Positions 8,382 to 17,314 of a DNA stretch of 62,057 nt are shown in pieces. This stretch comes from Planctomycetota bacterium (GTDB lineage Bacteria > Planctomycetota > UBA1135 > GCA-002686595). The stretch spans positions 1 through 62,057 of the forward strand of contig JAKLKU010000026.1 in assembly GCA_023150475.1 (NCBI GenBank), read 5' to 3'. A model generated the notes under the pieces. The model did not search any database. It was not told the DNA's origin and worked only from the letters and a program-made list of their open reading frames with translations. Made by a program: the position numbers and the translations under genes. How positions within the stretch are numbered: the stretch's first letter is position 1; every line of letters begins with the position of its first letter.

Positions 8382-9187
8382 GCGACTTCCTCGCGCTCGA
8401 AGGCCGCACGATCCTCGTCACCGGAGTCGCGAACAAGAAGAGCGTCGCGTGGGCGGTCTCCCGCGCGCTCGTCGAACTGGGCGCCAATGTCGTGCACGTC
8501 GTGCAGAATCAAACCGTCCGCGCGTCGGCGGCGAAGCTCGTCGGCGAAGCGCTGTGCTGCGACGTCGAGCGCCAGTCGGAGATCGATGCGCTCGCGCGCA
8601 CGCTCGGCGAACGCGGCATCAAGCTCGACGGGCTCGTCCACTCGATCGCGTTCGCGAACTACGCGCCGGGCGCGGAACGTTTCCACGACACGGCGCGCCA
8701 GGACTTCCTGCAGGCGCTCGACGTCTCGTGCTTCTCCTTGGTCGCGCTCTCGCGCGCGCTCGAGCCGCATTTCGCGCCCGGAGCGTCCGTCGTCGCCGTG
8801 TCGATCTCGACCACGACGATGGCGGCGGAGAGTTACGGGTACATGGCGCCGATCAAGGCCGCGCTCGACTCGACGGTCGTGTTCCTCGCAAAGAGCTTCG
8901 CGGCGCGCGAGGTGCGCTTCAACGCGGTCAAGGCGGGACCGCTCAAGACCTCGGCGTCGGCGGGCATCCCTGGCTATCTCGACAACTACCTCTTCGCCGA
9001 GGCCGCAACGCTGCGCCACCGCGCGCTCGAGACCGACGAAGTCGCAGCGACGATCGCGTTCCTGCTCTCGCCGCGGAGCTCGGGCATCAACGCTCAAGGC
9101 CTCGTCGTCGACGCCGGCATGGGCAACAACTTCTTCGATCGCGAGATCGTGCGCCGCTTCCATCGCGGAGAGGAGCCCAGGCCCTGA
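8378..9187 (+). CDS. FabI-type enoyl-ACP reductase
   Basis: SDR-superfamily enoyl reductase of 269 residues. FabI hallmarks are present: GVANKKSVAWAVS in the cofactor site, LDGLVHSIAFANY, Tyr153-x6-Lys160 (YGYMAPIK) and AGPLKTSASAGI. It reduces 2-enoyl-ACP to acyl-ACP. The ATG overlaps the dehydratase stop by 4 nt. Its presence completes a full condensation-reduction-dehydration-reduction cycle inside the ole cluster. The chain is therefore probably at least partly saturated before any action by the CrtI-type enzymes. Confidence 0.85.
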   Translation: MSDFLALEGRTILVTGVANKKSVAWAVSRALVELGANVVHVVQNQTVRASAAKLVGEALCCDVERQSEIDALARTLGERGIKLDGLVHSIAFANYAPGAERFHDTARQDFLQALDVSCFSLVALSRALEPHFAPGASVVAVSISTTTMAAESYGYMAPIKAALDSTVVFLAKSFAAREVRFNAVKAGPLKTSASAGIPGYLDNYLFAEAATLRHRALETDEVAATIAFLLSPRSSGINAQGLVVDAGMGNNFFDREIVRRFHRGEEPRP

Positions 9188-9774
9188 TGCCGCGCGTGTT
9201 CGTCGCTTGTGAATCGGTTGCGCTCGCCGCGGACGGTCCCGCGCGGGTCGCCGAGCAGAGCGCCGCGGCGCGCCGCGCGCTAGCTCGCGCCGCCGAACAC
9301 GCCGGCCTCGACGCCTACACGCTGTCGAAGACCGCCCGGGGCGCGCCGCGACTCGACGTCGCCGGCTGGCACGTGTCGTTGGCGCACACTCGCTCGCTCG
9401 CGCTCGCCGCGCTCGCGGAACGGCCGGTCGGCATCGACGTCGAGGACCTGCGCGAAGGTCGGCTCGCGAAACTGCAGCGCTACTTCGAGCCCGACGAGCT
9501 CGCGCGGCTCGGCTCGCTCGCGCCGCGCGAACTCGCCGCGTTGTGGAGCGCCAAGGAATCGGTGCTGAAACTCGCCGGCGTCGGCATCGAGGAATTGCGG
9601 CTCGTCGTGCTCACCGGGCGCGACGGCGCAACGTTCCGACTCCTTCATCGCACCGCGCCGCGCACCGTGGTCCACCGCGAGTTCGACTCGCACCTGGTCG
9701 CGTTGTGCGTCGACGCCGCGGAGTACGAGCTCGGCTGGCTCGCCGAACCCGCGCGCGCCGGAGGCCCGCGATGA
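9187..9774 (+). CDS. 4'-phosphopantetheinyl transferase (Sfp/AcpT type)
   Basis: Transfers phosphopantetheine from CoA to the Ser of a carrier protein. Of 195 residues, the core has GIDVEDL (Mg-binding Asp84 and Glu86) and WSAKES (residues 120-125, Lys123 and Glu124), the two family motifs. The start overlaps the fabI-like stop as TGATG. Its place in the operon suggests a dedicated activator for the carrier protein encoded 5 kb upstream, as is common in secondary-metabolite and special-lipid clusters. Confidence 0.85.
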   Translation: MPRVFVACESVALAADGPARVAEQSAAARRALARAAEHAGLDAYTLSKTARGAPRLDVAGWHVSLAHTRSLALAALAERPVGIDVEDLREGRLAKLQRYFEPDELARLGSLAPRELAALWSAKESVLKLAGVGIEELRLVVLTGRDGATFRLLHRTAPRTVVHREFDSHLVALCVDAAEYELGWLAEPARAGGPR

Positions 9775-10676
9775 ACGCACTCGGCGCAGTCCACGAGCGC
9801 ATCCTCGACGGGCTCGAGCGCGAGTACCCGTTCGCGCCTCGGAGCTTCGCGGTCGAAGGCGCGCACCTCTCCTACGTCGACGTCGGACCGCGTGACGCCC
9901 CGAGCGTGCTCTTCGTGCACGGCAACCCGAGCTGGTCCTTCTTGTGGCGCAAGGCGCTCGCACGGTGTGCGGCGACGCGCCGCTGCGTCGCGCCCGATCA
10001 CGTCGGCATGGGGCTCTCGTCGAAGCCGCAGCGGTACGAATATCGGCTCGCGCGCCACGTCGCGAACTTGGTCGGATTGATCCGTGAACTCGACCTCGAA
10101 CGCATCACGTTGGTCGTGCACGACTGGGGCGGGCCGATCGGTCTCGGCGCGCTGTTCGCCGAATCCGAACGTTTCGAACGCGTCGTGATCACCAACACCG
10201 CGTGTTTCACCGGGCTCGCCGCGCCGTGGCGCATCCGGCTGTGCCGCACGCCGCTCGTCGGCGCGCTCGCCGTTCGCGGGCTGAACGCGTTCGCGGGCGC
10301 CGCGACGCGCATGGCGGTCGAACGGCCGCTGTCGCGCGACGCGAGACGCGGCTTCCTCGCGCCGTATCACGACTGGCAGAGCCGGGTCGCGATCCAAAGA
10401 TTCGTCGAGGACATCCCGCTGTCGGGGCGTGACCCCTCCTGGTCGACGTTGGTCGACCTCGAGCGACGGCTCCCGGAGCTCGCGCGACTGCCGGTCACGA
10501 TCCTCTGGGGCGAGCGCGACTTCTGTTTCACGCCGCGCTTCCGCCAAGAATGGCAGACCCGCCTCCCCCACGCGCGCGTGCGTCGCTTCGAACACGCCGG
10601 TCACTACCTGCTCGAAGACGCTGGCGAGCCCGCGCTCGACGCGCTCGAGCGCTGCAGCGCCGGAGGCGAACCATGA
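9771..10676 (+). CDS. oleB: OleB-type beta-lactone decarboxylase (alpha/beta hydrolase)
   Basis: Haloalkane-dehalogenase-like alpha/beta hydrolase of 301 residues. Asp118 in VHDWGG is the nucleophile, HGNPSWSF the oxyanion/halide-site loop, and Asp250 and His278 (HAGHYLLED) complete the triad. In the Ole pathway OleB decarboxylates the cis-beta-lactone to the cis-olefin. The assignment rests on the adjacent oleC and oleD. It is a separate polypeptide, unlike the OleB-OleC fusions of some actinobacteria. The ATG overlaps the previous stop by 4 nt. Confidence 0.85.
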   Translation: MNALGAVHERILDGLEREYPFAPRSFAVEGAHLSYVDVGPRDAPSVLFVHGNPSWSFLWRKALARCAATRRCVAPDHVGMGLSSKPQRYEYRLARHVANLVGLIRELDLERITLVVHDWGGPIGLGALFAESERFERVVITNTACFTGLAAPWRIRLCRTPLVGALAVRGLNAFAGAATRMAVERPLSRDARRGFLAPYHDWQSRVAIQRFVEDIPLSGRDPSWSTLVDLERRLPELARLPVTILWGERDFCFTPRFRQEWQTRLPHARVRRFEHAGHYLLEDAGEPALDALERCSAGGEP

Positions 10677-12286
10677 ACGTCGCAGCGTTCCTCGACGCGC
10701 GAGCCGACGAGACGCCGGACGCGTTCGGCCTCGGCGTCGAACGCGACGGCGCGATCGCACGCAACACGTGGCGCGAACTGCGCGACCGCGCGCGCCGCTT
10801 CGCCCGCGTGCTGGCGGATCGCGGCGTACGGCGCGGCGATCGCGCCTTGGTGCTCGCACCACCGTCGCGGGATTGGTGGTGCACGATCCACGGGCTCTGG
10901 TATCTCGGCGCGGCGCCCGTGTTGATCGATCCGGGCATGCCGCGCGCGAGCTTCCTCGCTGCGTGCAAGCGCATTGCGCCACGCGTGTTCGTAGGCTCGT
11001 CGAAAGCGCAGCTCGCACGCTACGTCCATCGCTCGTCCTTCCGCACGGTCGAACTCTCGTTCGGGCTCGAGGCCTTCGCCGGGATCGACGTCGCGCGCCA
11101 CGCCGAACGCGCGACGCCGTTCGACGACCGCGCCGACCTGCGCGACGACGAACTCGCGGCGGTGCTCTTCACGTCCGGCGCGACGGGCCCCGCGAAAGGC
11201 GCGGAGTACACGCACCCGAACTTCGCGGCGCAAGTCGCCGCGTTGCGCGAGCTCTACGGCATCCGCCCCGGCGACGTCGATCTCGCGTGTTTCCCGCTCT
11301 TCGCGTTGTTCGCCGCGGCGCTCGGCATCGAGAGCGTGCTGCCCGAACTCGACTTCACCCGGCCCGCGGCTTGCGATCCGGCGCGGATCGCCCGCGCGCT
11401 CGAGCTCACCGGCGCGACGCAGAGCTTCGGCTCGCCGGCGATCTGGTCGCGCGTGGTCGCGTGGGCGGAAGAGGCGCACGTCCGTTTCCCGAAACTCGCG
11501 CGGCTGATGATCGCCGGCGCGCCGGTGCCGCCGCGGCTCGTGCTGCGAGCGAAGCAGCTCTTGCCGCACGGCGAAGTGCACACGCCCTACGGCGCGACCG
11601 AGGCTCTGCCGGTCTCGAACGCGAGCGGCGCCGACCTCGAGCGTCTGCGCGCGAAAGCAGAAGGCGGTTCCGGCGCGTATCTCGGCAAGGTCGCGCCCGA
11701 AATCGAGCTCGCGTTGATCCGCATCACCGACGAGCCGCTGCTGACGTGGAGCGATGCGCTCCGCGTGAAGCCCGGCGAACCCGGCGAGATCTGCGTGCGC
11801 GGCCCGGTCGTGACGCGCGCCTATGCGTTCGAGGCGGAGGCGACGGCGCGCGCGAAGATCTACGAGCGCGACCACGTGTGGCACCGCATGGGCGACTTGG
11901 GTCGACTCGACGACGCGGGCGAACTGTGGTTGCTCGGTCGCAAGTCGCATCGCGTGACGACGCCGAAAGGGCTCGTCTTCCCGGTGCCGATCGAGAGCGT
12001 CTTCGATCTGCACGAGTACGTCGATCAGAGCGCGCTCGTCGGCGTCGGAGAGCCCGGCGCCCAACGACCGATCCTGGTCGTCGTGCCGAAACGCGAACGT
12101 TTCCCGAGCGATCGACGCCTGCAGCACAAGCTCGCGATGGACATCCAACGCACCGGCATGTGGTTCCCCTGCTGCAACGTCGTCGAGGCCGTGCTCTTCA
12201 AGGACTCGTTGCCCGTCGATCCGCGGCACAACGCGAAGATCGATCGCACGGCGCTCGCGGCGTGGGCCGAACGCGAGCTGCGATGA
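10673..12286 (+). CDS. oleC: OleC-type beta-lactone synthetase (AMP-binding superfamily)
   Basis: ANL-superfamily enzyme of 537 residues. The ATP loop FTSGATGPAKGAEYTH, the TPYGATEALP segment and the MGDLGRLDDAGELW motif are present. In the Ole pathway it uses ATP to close a syn-beta-hydroxy acid to a beta-lactone. It sits between oleB and oleD with 4-nt overlaps on both sides, which is the main reason to prefer OleC over a fatty-acyl-CoA ligase. The C-terminal domain retains a lysine (HNAKIDR) in the usual place. Confidence 0.87.
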   Translation: MNVAAFLDARADETPDAFGLGVERDGAIARNTWRELRDRARRFARVLADRGVRRGDRALVLAPPSRDWWCTIHGLWYLGAAPVLIDPGMPRASFLAACKRIAPRVFVGSSKAQLARYVHRSSFRTVELSFGLEAFAGIDVARHAERATPFDDRADLRDDELAAVLFTSGATGPAKGAEYTHPNFAAQVAALRELYGIRPGDVDLACFPLFALFAAALGIESVLPELDFTRPAACDPARIARALELTGATQSFGSPAIWSRVVAWAEEAHVRFPKLARLMIAGAPVPPRLVLRAKQLLPHGEVHTPYGATEALPVSNASGADLERLRAKAEGGSGAYLGKVAPEIELALIRITDEPLLTWSDALRVKPGEPGEICVRGPVVTRAYAFEAEATARAKIYERDHVWHRMGDLGRLDDAGELWLLGRKSHRVTTPKGLVFPVPIESVFDLHEYVDQSALVGVGEPGAQRPILVVVPKRERFPSDRRLQHKLAMDIQRTGMWFPCCNVVEAVLFKDSLPVDPRHNAKIDRTALAAWAERELR

Positions 12287-13296
12287 GCACCGCGAACGCC
12301 GGCAAGGCGTTGGTCACCGGCGGCGGAGGTTTCCTCGGGCGCGCGATCGTCGCGGAGCTGCTTGCGCGCGGCTGGCAGGTGACCGTCCTCGGCCGCAGCG
12401 CGCAGCCGGACCTCGAAACGCGCGGCGTGCGCGTCGTCCAGGCGGAGATCACCGACAAGGACGCGCTGCGCGCGGGCGCGAAAGGCGCGGATGCCGTATT
12501 CCACTGCGCGGCGAAGGCCGGCGTCTGGGGCGTGCGAGCCGAGTACGAGCGCATCAACGTCGAAGGCACGCGCGCCGTGATCGCCGCGGCGCAAGCCGAA
12601 CGTGTGCCGCGGCTCGTGCACACGAGTTCGCCGAGCGTGTGCTTCGACGGCCGCGACCACGTGCGCGCGGAGAACGACGTCCCCTATCCCAAACGCTATC
12701 TCGCCGACTATCCGCGCACGAAATCCATCGCCGAGCGCGACGTGCTGTTCGCGAACGCGCGTTTCGGTCTCTGGACCGTCGCCTTGCGGCCGCACTTGAT
12801 CTACGGGCCGGGCGATCCGCACCTCCTGCCTCGGCTCGTCGAGCGCGCGAAGGCGCGGAAGCTCGTGCGCGTCGGCGACGGACGCAACGAAGTGACGCTG
12901 ACCTTCGTCGAGAACGCCGCGCTCGCGCACGTGCTCGCGGCCGAAACGCTCGGTCCCGCGGCGCCACACGCGGGCCGCGCGTACTTCGTCGGCGACGCCG
13001 AGCCGGTCGAGCTGTGGCCGTGGATCGAGCGCCTGCTCGCGAGCCTCGACCTGCCGCGGATCGAGCGCTCGCTCTCGCGGAGCTCGGCGTTCGTGCTCGG
13101 TGGCATGTGCGAAGCGGCGTGGCGCCTGCTACGCCGAACCGGCGAACCGCCGCTGACGCGCTTCGTCGCCGCACAGCTCGCGACTTCGCATTCCTACTCG
13201 ATGGAACCCGCGCGACGGGACTTCGGGTACGTCCCGAACGTGGGGCCCGACGCGGCGCTCGAACGCACCCGCGCATGGCTCGCCGGACGCTCGTGA
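12283..13296 (+). CDS. oleD: OleD-type 2-alkyl-3-ketoacid reductase (extended SDR)
   Basis: Extended SDR of 337 residues. The cofactor motif is VTGGGGFLGR, the catalytic Tyr143 and Lys147 lie in DYPRTK, and HTSSPSVCFDG resembles the OleD/3-beta-hydroxysteroid dehydrogenase group. It reduces the OleA product to the beta-hydroxy acid that OleC closes. It is the last gene of the apparent operon and is coupled to oleC by ATGA. A 104-bp gap follows. Confidence 0.87.
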   Translation: MSTANAGKALVTGGGGFLGRAIVAELLARGWQVTVLGRSAQPDLETRGVRVVQAEITDKDALRAGAKGADAVFHCAAKAGVWGVRAEYERINVEGTRAVIAAAQAERVPRLVHTSSPSVCFDGRDHVRAENDVPYPKRYLADYPRTKSIAERDVLFANARFGLWTVALRPHLIYGPGDPHLLPRLVERAKARKLVRVGDGRNEVTLTFVENAALAHVLAAETLGPAAPHAGRAYFVGDAEPVELWPWIERLLASLDLPRIERSLSRSSAFVLGGMCEAAWRLLRRTGEPPLTRFVAAQLATSHSYSMEPARRDFGYVPNVGPDAALERTRAWLAGRS

Positions 13297-13400
13297 AACG
13301 AATGCGTCACGACTCGGGCAGCGGCGCACGTTTCGCTCGGCATGCCGGTAGACTTCCGCGCCACGGGTGGTCCCCCTGACCCTTCCACCAAGGATCCGAC

Positions 13401-13958
13401 ATGCACTTCAAACGACTCTTCCTGCTCGCTTCCGCTTCCGTCGCGCTGATCACGGCGACCGCGTTCGCCGTCCGCCAAGACGATGCGCCGCAGATGCCCG
13501 AACCCACCGCCGAACACAAGCTGCTCATGGAGCGCGTCGGCACCTGGGACGCGAAGATGAAGATGTGGGCGCCCGACGCGCCTCCGATGGAGGCGACCGG
13601 AGTCGAGAAGAACCGCGCCGTCGGTGAGTTCCACGTCGTCAGCGAGTTCACCTCGAACATGATGGGGATGAACTTCGAAGGCCACGGGGTCTCGAGCTGG
13701 GATCCCTCCAAGAAGAAGTTCTTCAGCATCTGGACCGACAGCACCGAGCCGTCGCCGCTCTTGATGGAAGGCTCGTACGACGCGAAGACGCGGACGCTCA
13801 CGCTCGTCGGCGAGAACATGATGATGGGCCAGCGCATCAAGATGCGCGAAGTGGTGACGTTCAAGGACGCCGACCACGCCACGTTCGAGATGTTCGTCCC
13901 GGGCCCGGACGGCAAGGAGATGAAGTCGATGCAGATCGACTACACGCGCAAGAAGTGA
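13401..13958 (+). CDS. Secreted DUF1579 family protein
   Basis: A Sec signal peptide is clear (MHFKRLFLLASASVALITA, cut near AFA), followed by a 160-residue domain that fits DUF1579: WDPSKKKFFSIW, a Met-rich NMMGMNFEGHG segment and MEGSYDAKTRTLTL. The family is common in planctomycetes and has no assigned function; the lipocalin-like beta-rich pattern suggests ligand binding. AAGGA precedes the ATG. A strong terminator follows, so this is probably a monocistronic unit. The codon choice matches its neighbours. Confidence 0.8.
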   Translation: MHFKRLFLLASASVALITATAFAVRQDDAPQMPEPTAEHKLLMERVGTWDAKMKMWAPDAPPMEATGVEKNRAVGEFHVVSEFTSNMMGMNFEGHGVSSWDPSKKKFFSIWTDSTEPSPLLMEGSYDAKTRTLTLVGENMMMGQRIKMREVVTFKDADHATFEMFVPGPDGKEMKSMQIDYTRKK

Positions 13959-13983
13959 CTCGCGAACGTCGGCCACGTTGACC

Positions 13984-14012
13984 AGGGGAGGAGCCGCGCT
14001 CCTCCCCTTTTT
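13984..14012 (+). terminator. Rho-independent terminator after the DUF1579 gene
   Basis: Perfect 10-bp stem AGGGGAGGAG/CTCCTCCCCT with a 5-nt loop, running directly into five T residues on the + strand, 26 bp after the stop codon. Confidence 0.92.
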
Positions 14013-14176
14013 CGTCGGCGCGGGCCTCGGCGAAGCGCCGGAACGCGGTCGCCGCGACGTTCGTACGCCGCGAGATTTCATCGGAACCGAGCTGCGCCGC
14101 TCCGCGCTTCACCGTTGCGCCGCCGAGCGGTGGACGAGAGAGACGCCTCGGCGGAGCCCGGCACGGGACCTATCCT

Positions 14177-16153
14177 GTGCGCGTGCCTCGACGGCTCCGC
14201 ACCCCTGCGTTCGCAGTCGTTTGCCTGCTCGGCGTCTCGCTCGCGAACGCTGCGCCGCGCGCGCAAGCGACGCCGTCGCCGGAGGCCGTACACACCGCGA
14301 TCGACCGTGGCGTCGCGTACCTGCTCGCACGCCAGAATCGCGACGGCTCGTGGGACGCCGAGATGCACGAGCGCAACGTGCCGCACCACGACTATCGAAG
14401 CGGGCCGACGGCGCTCGTGCTCTACACGCTCGTGAAGTGCAAGGTCGAGCGCGAGCATCCGGCGATCGAACGAGCCCTCGTCTACTTGCAACAGACGCTT
14501 CCCGATCGGACCTACGCGCTCTCCGTCGAGATCCAAGCGTTGGTCGCGCTCGACGACGAGGCGCTGCAGCCGCGGATCACCGAGCTCACCAAACGTCTGC
14601 TCGACGCGCGCACGGAACGCAAAGGCGGTTGGGAATACCCGGGGTTCACGCCCGGCCAAGTCGATCTCTCGAACACGCAGTACGCGGCGCTCGGTCTGCG
14701 CGCCGCGGCGTCCGCAGGCGTGAAGATCCCTCTCAAGGTGTGGAGCGATCTCGCCGCGTGCGCGCTCGACTTCCAGGAGAAGCCCTACTCGATCGACGTC
14801 GCGCTTCCGGCAGGCGAGACCGGCACCGGCACACGCGAGATCGCCGGCTTCTGCTACAAGACCGACAAGAGCCACGCGCCGAGCGCGTCGATGACGGCCG
14901 CCGGCATCGCCACCAGCGCGATCGCGACGCAAGCGCTCGGCAAACAGCTCGACAAAGACCTCGCTCGCCGGTCGGAACGAGCGCGAGCGCAGGCGCTCGG
15001 CTGGCTCGACGCGAAGTGGTCGGTCGACGAGAACGTCGGCGGCGACAGCGTCTGGCTCTACTACTACTTGTACGGGCTCGAGCGCATCGCGGCGCTGCTC
15101 GAGTTCGAGTCGCTCGGCTCGCATCCGTGGTATGCGGAAGGCGCGACGAAGCTGCTGAAGCTGCAGAAGCCGAACGGCGCGTGGGCGCGGGACTTCGACA
15201 CGGCGTGGCCGCCGCAACCGTTCTCGAACGGCAACACGTGTTTCGCGTTGCTGTTCCTGACGCGTGCGACCGCGCCGCGCACCGGCGAGCAAGCGCTCGT
15301 CCCTTCGGCGATCTTCACAGCGGAGGATCCACGTTTCGACGTCTCGATTCGCGCGGCCGGAGCGAGCAAGTCGAGGTTCGTGCTCACCGGGTTCGGCGCG
15401 CACGCGATCGAACGCCTGGGCACGGCCGGTGAACGCGGCAACACCCTCGAAGTGCGCGCCGTGCGCTGGTCGGTCGACGGCCAAGTGGTGAAGGAACTGA
15501 CGTTCGAACCGCCGCGGGCATGGAAGGACGAACGCTTCGCGCACGAACACGCGTTCGCCAAGAACGGCCCCCACACGATCGAGTGCGCGGTCGACGTGCT
15601 TCCGCCCGCATCACCTTCGGTCGACGGTGAGCCGGCGGCACGCGCGGTCGAGACGCTCGTCTCGCAACCCTTGGTCGTGATCGCGCGCGACGTGCTCGAG
15701 CCGTGGATGCTCGACTACGCCGCCGCGGCGGCGAAGAACCTGCTCGCGAACGTGAAACGCACCGCCAAGGCGTCGTCGCAGCGCTCCGACCGACATATCG
15801 CGATCGACGCGTGCGACGGCTTGCAGTTCACGGCGTGGGTGGCCGCGGACGACGATCGAGCCGCGACGTGGACGCTCGAGCTCGACAAACCGCTGCGCGC
15901 GAAGAGCGTCTGGCTCTCGCAGGCTGCCGCGCACGCGGGCCAACTCGCCGAGTTCGGTCGGATCGCGCGCGTCGCGATCTCGTGCGACGACGGGAAGCCG
16001 ATCGAGTTCGCGCTGGACGCCGATCCGTTGCGCAAGACGGAGTGCACCTTCGCGAAACCGAGTTCGTTCAAGCGCCTGACGATCCGAGTGCTCGAACTCG
16101 CTCCGTCCAGTCCAGCCCGCGGCGGCGGTTTCGCCGAAATCGAGCTGCGTTAG
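14177..16153 (+). CDS. Secreted alpha-toroid (prenyltransferase/squalene-cyclase-like) protein with C-terminal F5/8-type domain
   Basis: After a signal peptide (cut near ANAA) come about 350 residues of alpha/alpha-toroid repeats with QW-like motifs (QNRDGSW, QKPNGAW), then a beta-rich region and a C-terminal galactose-binding-like domain (about residues 530-658). There is no DxDD motif, so it is not a hopene cyclase; planctomycetes encode many such exported toroid proteins, often of unknown role. Two in-frame GTG starts are possible, at the given position and 6 nt downstream; TATCCT directly before could be a -10 for a leaderless transcript. Its stop overlaps the convergent hydrolase stop (TTAG). 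Confidence 0.72.
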   Translation: MRVPRRLRTPAFAVVCLLGVSLANAAPRAQATPSPEAVHTAIDRGVAYLLARQNRDGSWDAEMHERNVPHHDYRSGPTALVLYTLVKCKVEREHPAIERALVYLQQTLPDRTYALSVEIQALVALDDEALQPRITELTKRLLDARTERKGGWEYPGFTPGQVDLSNTQYAALGLRAAASAGVKIPLKVWSDLAACALDFQEKPYSIDVALPAGETGTGTREIAGFCYKTDKSHAPSASMTAAGIATSAIATQALGKQLDKDLARRSERARAQALGWLDAKWSVDENVGGDSVWLYYYLYGLERIAALLEFESLGSHPWYAEGATKLLKLQKPNGAWARDFDTAWPPQPFSNGNTCFALLFLTRATAPRTGEQALVPSAIFTAEDPRFDVSIRAAGASKSRFVLTGFGAHAIERLGTAGERGNTLEVRAVRWSVDGQVVKELTFEPPRAWKDERFAHEHAFAKNGPHTIECAVDVLPPASPSVDGEPAARAVETLVSQPLVVIARDVLEPWMLDYAAAAAKNLLANVKRTAKASSQRSDRHIAIDACDGLQFTAWVAADDDRAATWTLELDKPLRAKSVWLSQAAAHAGQLAEFGRIARVAISCDDGKPIEFALDADPLRKTECTFAKPSSFKRLTIRVLELAPSSPARGGGFAEIELR

Positions 16154-17025
16154 GGCGGCAACGTTGCAAGGAAACGCGCGAGCTCGCGTTCGAAGCCTTG
16201 CGAGTCGTCGAGCATCAGGAAGTGCGAGACGTCGCTGAACTCCCGCCACTCGAGCCGCGGAAAGCGCTCGGCCACGTACGCTCGATACGCGTCGTCCCAA
16301 GCCGGCTGACGCGCCATCGCCATCAACGTGCGGAGGGGCACGGGCCGATCCTCCAACGTGCGCGGGTCCTGCACCGCGCGGAAGGCTTCGATCAGCGTGC
16401 GCTGCGGCGTCGCCAACATGCTCGCGCGCAAGCGCTCGCGCTCGGCCTCGTCGTGCACGGCCGAGAGCATCGGGCCGAGGAACGCCTGATCGACCCGCTC
16501 GCGATAGTCGGTCCCTTCCATCATCGCGACGAAATCGTCGAGTGCCGCAGCGTCGTCGAGGAACGGTCGCACCGCGCCGTCGACCATCACGAGCCCGCGC
16601 AGCCGCAACGGACAGCGCAGCGCGACTTCGCGGATCACGGGCACGCCGTTGGAATGGCCGACGAGCACCACGCGTTCGACCTTCGCGTCCGTCAACACCG
16701 CTTCGACGGCGTGCGCGAACGACTCTAGCGAGAGCGGCTCACTCGGTGCGCCCGAGGTGCCGTGTCCAGGCAGATCGACCAAGAGGTACCGACGCCCCGC
16801 GGGCGGCGGCAGTTGGTCGTGCCACACGCTCCGATCGCACGCCCAACCGTGCACGAAGAGGAGCACGTCCGCGCCCGCGCCCACGTCGGTGTACGCAACA
16901 GGCACGCCACCGACGGACACGCTGCGAGTGTGCGCCTCGGCCGGGCGACGCGCGACGCAGCCCGACACGCAGCCGAAGACGAATGCCGCCCCACAGACGA
17001 CGGTGAAGAGGCTCGACCGACGCAT
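16150..17025 (-). CDS. Exported alpha/beta hydrolase, probable lipoprotein
   Basis: A 291-residue protein. The N-terminus has a hydrophobic segment ending in VFGCVSGC, which offers two possible lipobox cysteines. The hydrolase core has HGWACDR (oxyanion loop), nucleophile Ser in GHSNG and a C-terminal DVSHFLMLDD with the catalytic His. The substrate is unknown; small esters or lactones are typical. The ATG giving the signal peptide was chosen over a longer reading frame that would run through the promoter of the divergent sulfur operon. It ends convergently with the toroid gene, sharing stop-codon bases. Confidence 0.75.
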   Translation of the reverse strand: MRRSSLFTVVCGAAFVFGCVSGCVARRPAEAHTRSVSVGGVPVAYTDVGAGADVLLFVHGWACDRSVWHDQLPPPAGRRYLLVDLPGHGTSGAPSEPLSLESFAHAVEAVLTDAKVERVVLVGHSNGVPVIREVALRCPLRLRGLVMVDGAVRPFLDDAAALDDFVAMMEGTDYRERVDQAFLGPMLSAVHDEAERERLRASMLATPQRTLIEAFRAVQDPRTLEDRPVPLRTLMAMARQPAWDDAYRAYVAERFPRLEWREFSDVSHFLMLDDSQGFERELARFLATLPP

Positions 17026-17272
17026 GCGGCGAGCGTTCCGTACCGGACGAGGACCGTCAAGCTTCGAGCTTCGGGACGCAGTTGGTTCCCGAGGATCCGG
17101 GAGTCGCCGCGTGCCTGGACGACGTCTTGCGGGGCGGGTGGACCGGCGCGGGGCGAGCCGGCTTGGCTCGAACCAGAGGCGCCGGTGGCCACCCCGGCGC
17201 GGCCGGTCGCGCGTGCGGGGCCGCCTGCTCACGCCGGGAAGGGCTTCGCCGAGAATCCTCGACCGCCCGGGC

Positions 17273-17314
17273 TTGACTGCCACGATATTCCGATATAGTG
17301 ATATCTTCACTATG
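17273..17314 (+). promoter_or_regulatory. Promoter and putative ArsR operator of the sulfur operon
   Basis: TTGACT (17273-17278) and TATAGT (17294-17299) form a candidate -35/-10 pair with a short 15-bp spacer. A perfect inverted repeat ATAGTGA-TATCT-TCACTAT (17295-17313) overlaps the -10 and the ATG of the first gene. A second repeat, GATAT (17284-17288) with ATATC (17301-17305), interleaves with it. This is by far the most AT-rich patch nearby. The layout suits repression by the ArsR-type protein encoded at the end of the operon; this link is inferred. Confidence 0.65.

Noticed and set aside
10429..13296. 955-codon frame that looks like one giant protein ending in OleD
   Set aside because: Its first 600 codons are out of frame with oleB and oleC and Arg-rich; only the part from 12283 is a real gene.
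16649..17311. In-frame extension of the persulfide dioxygenase upstream of the ATG
   Set aside because: It lies antisense to the alpha/beta hydrolase gene; the ATG at 17312 gives a proper signal peptide and sits in the promoter/operator layout.
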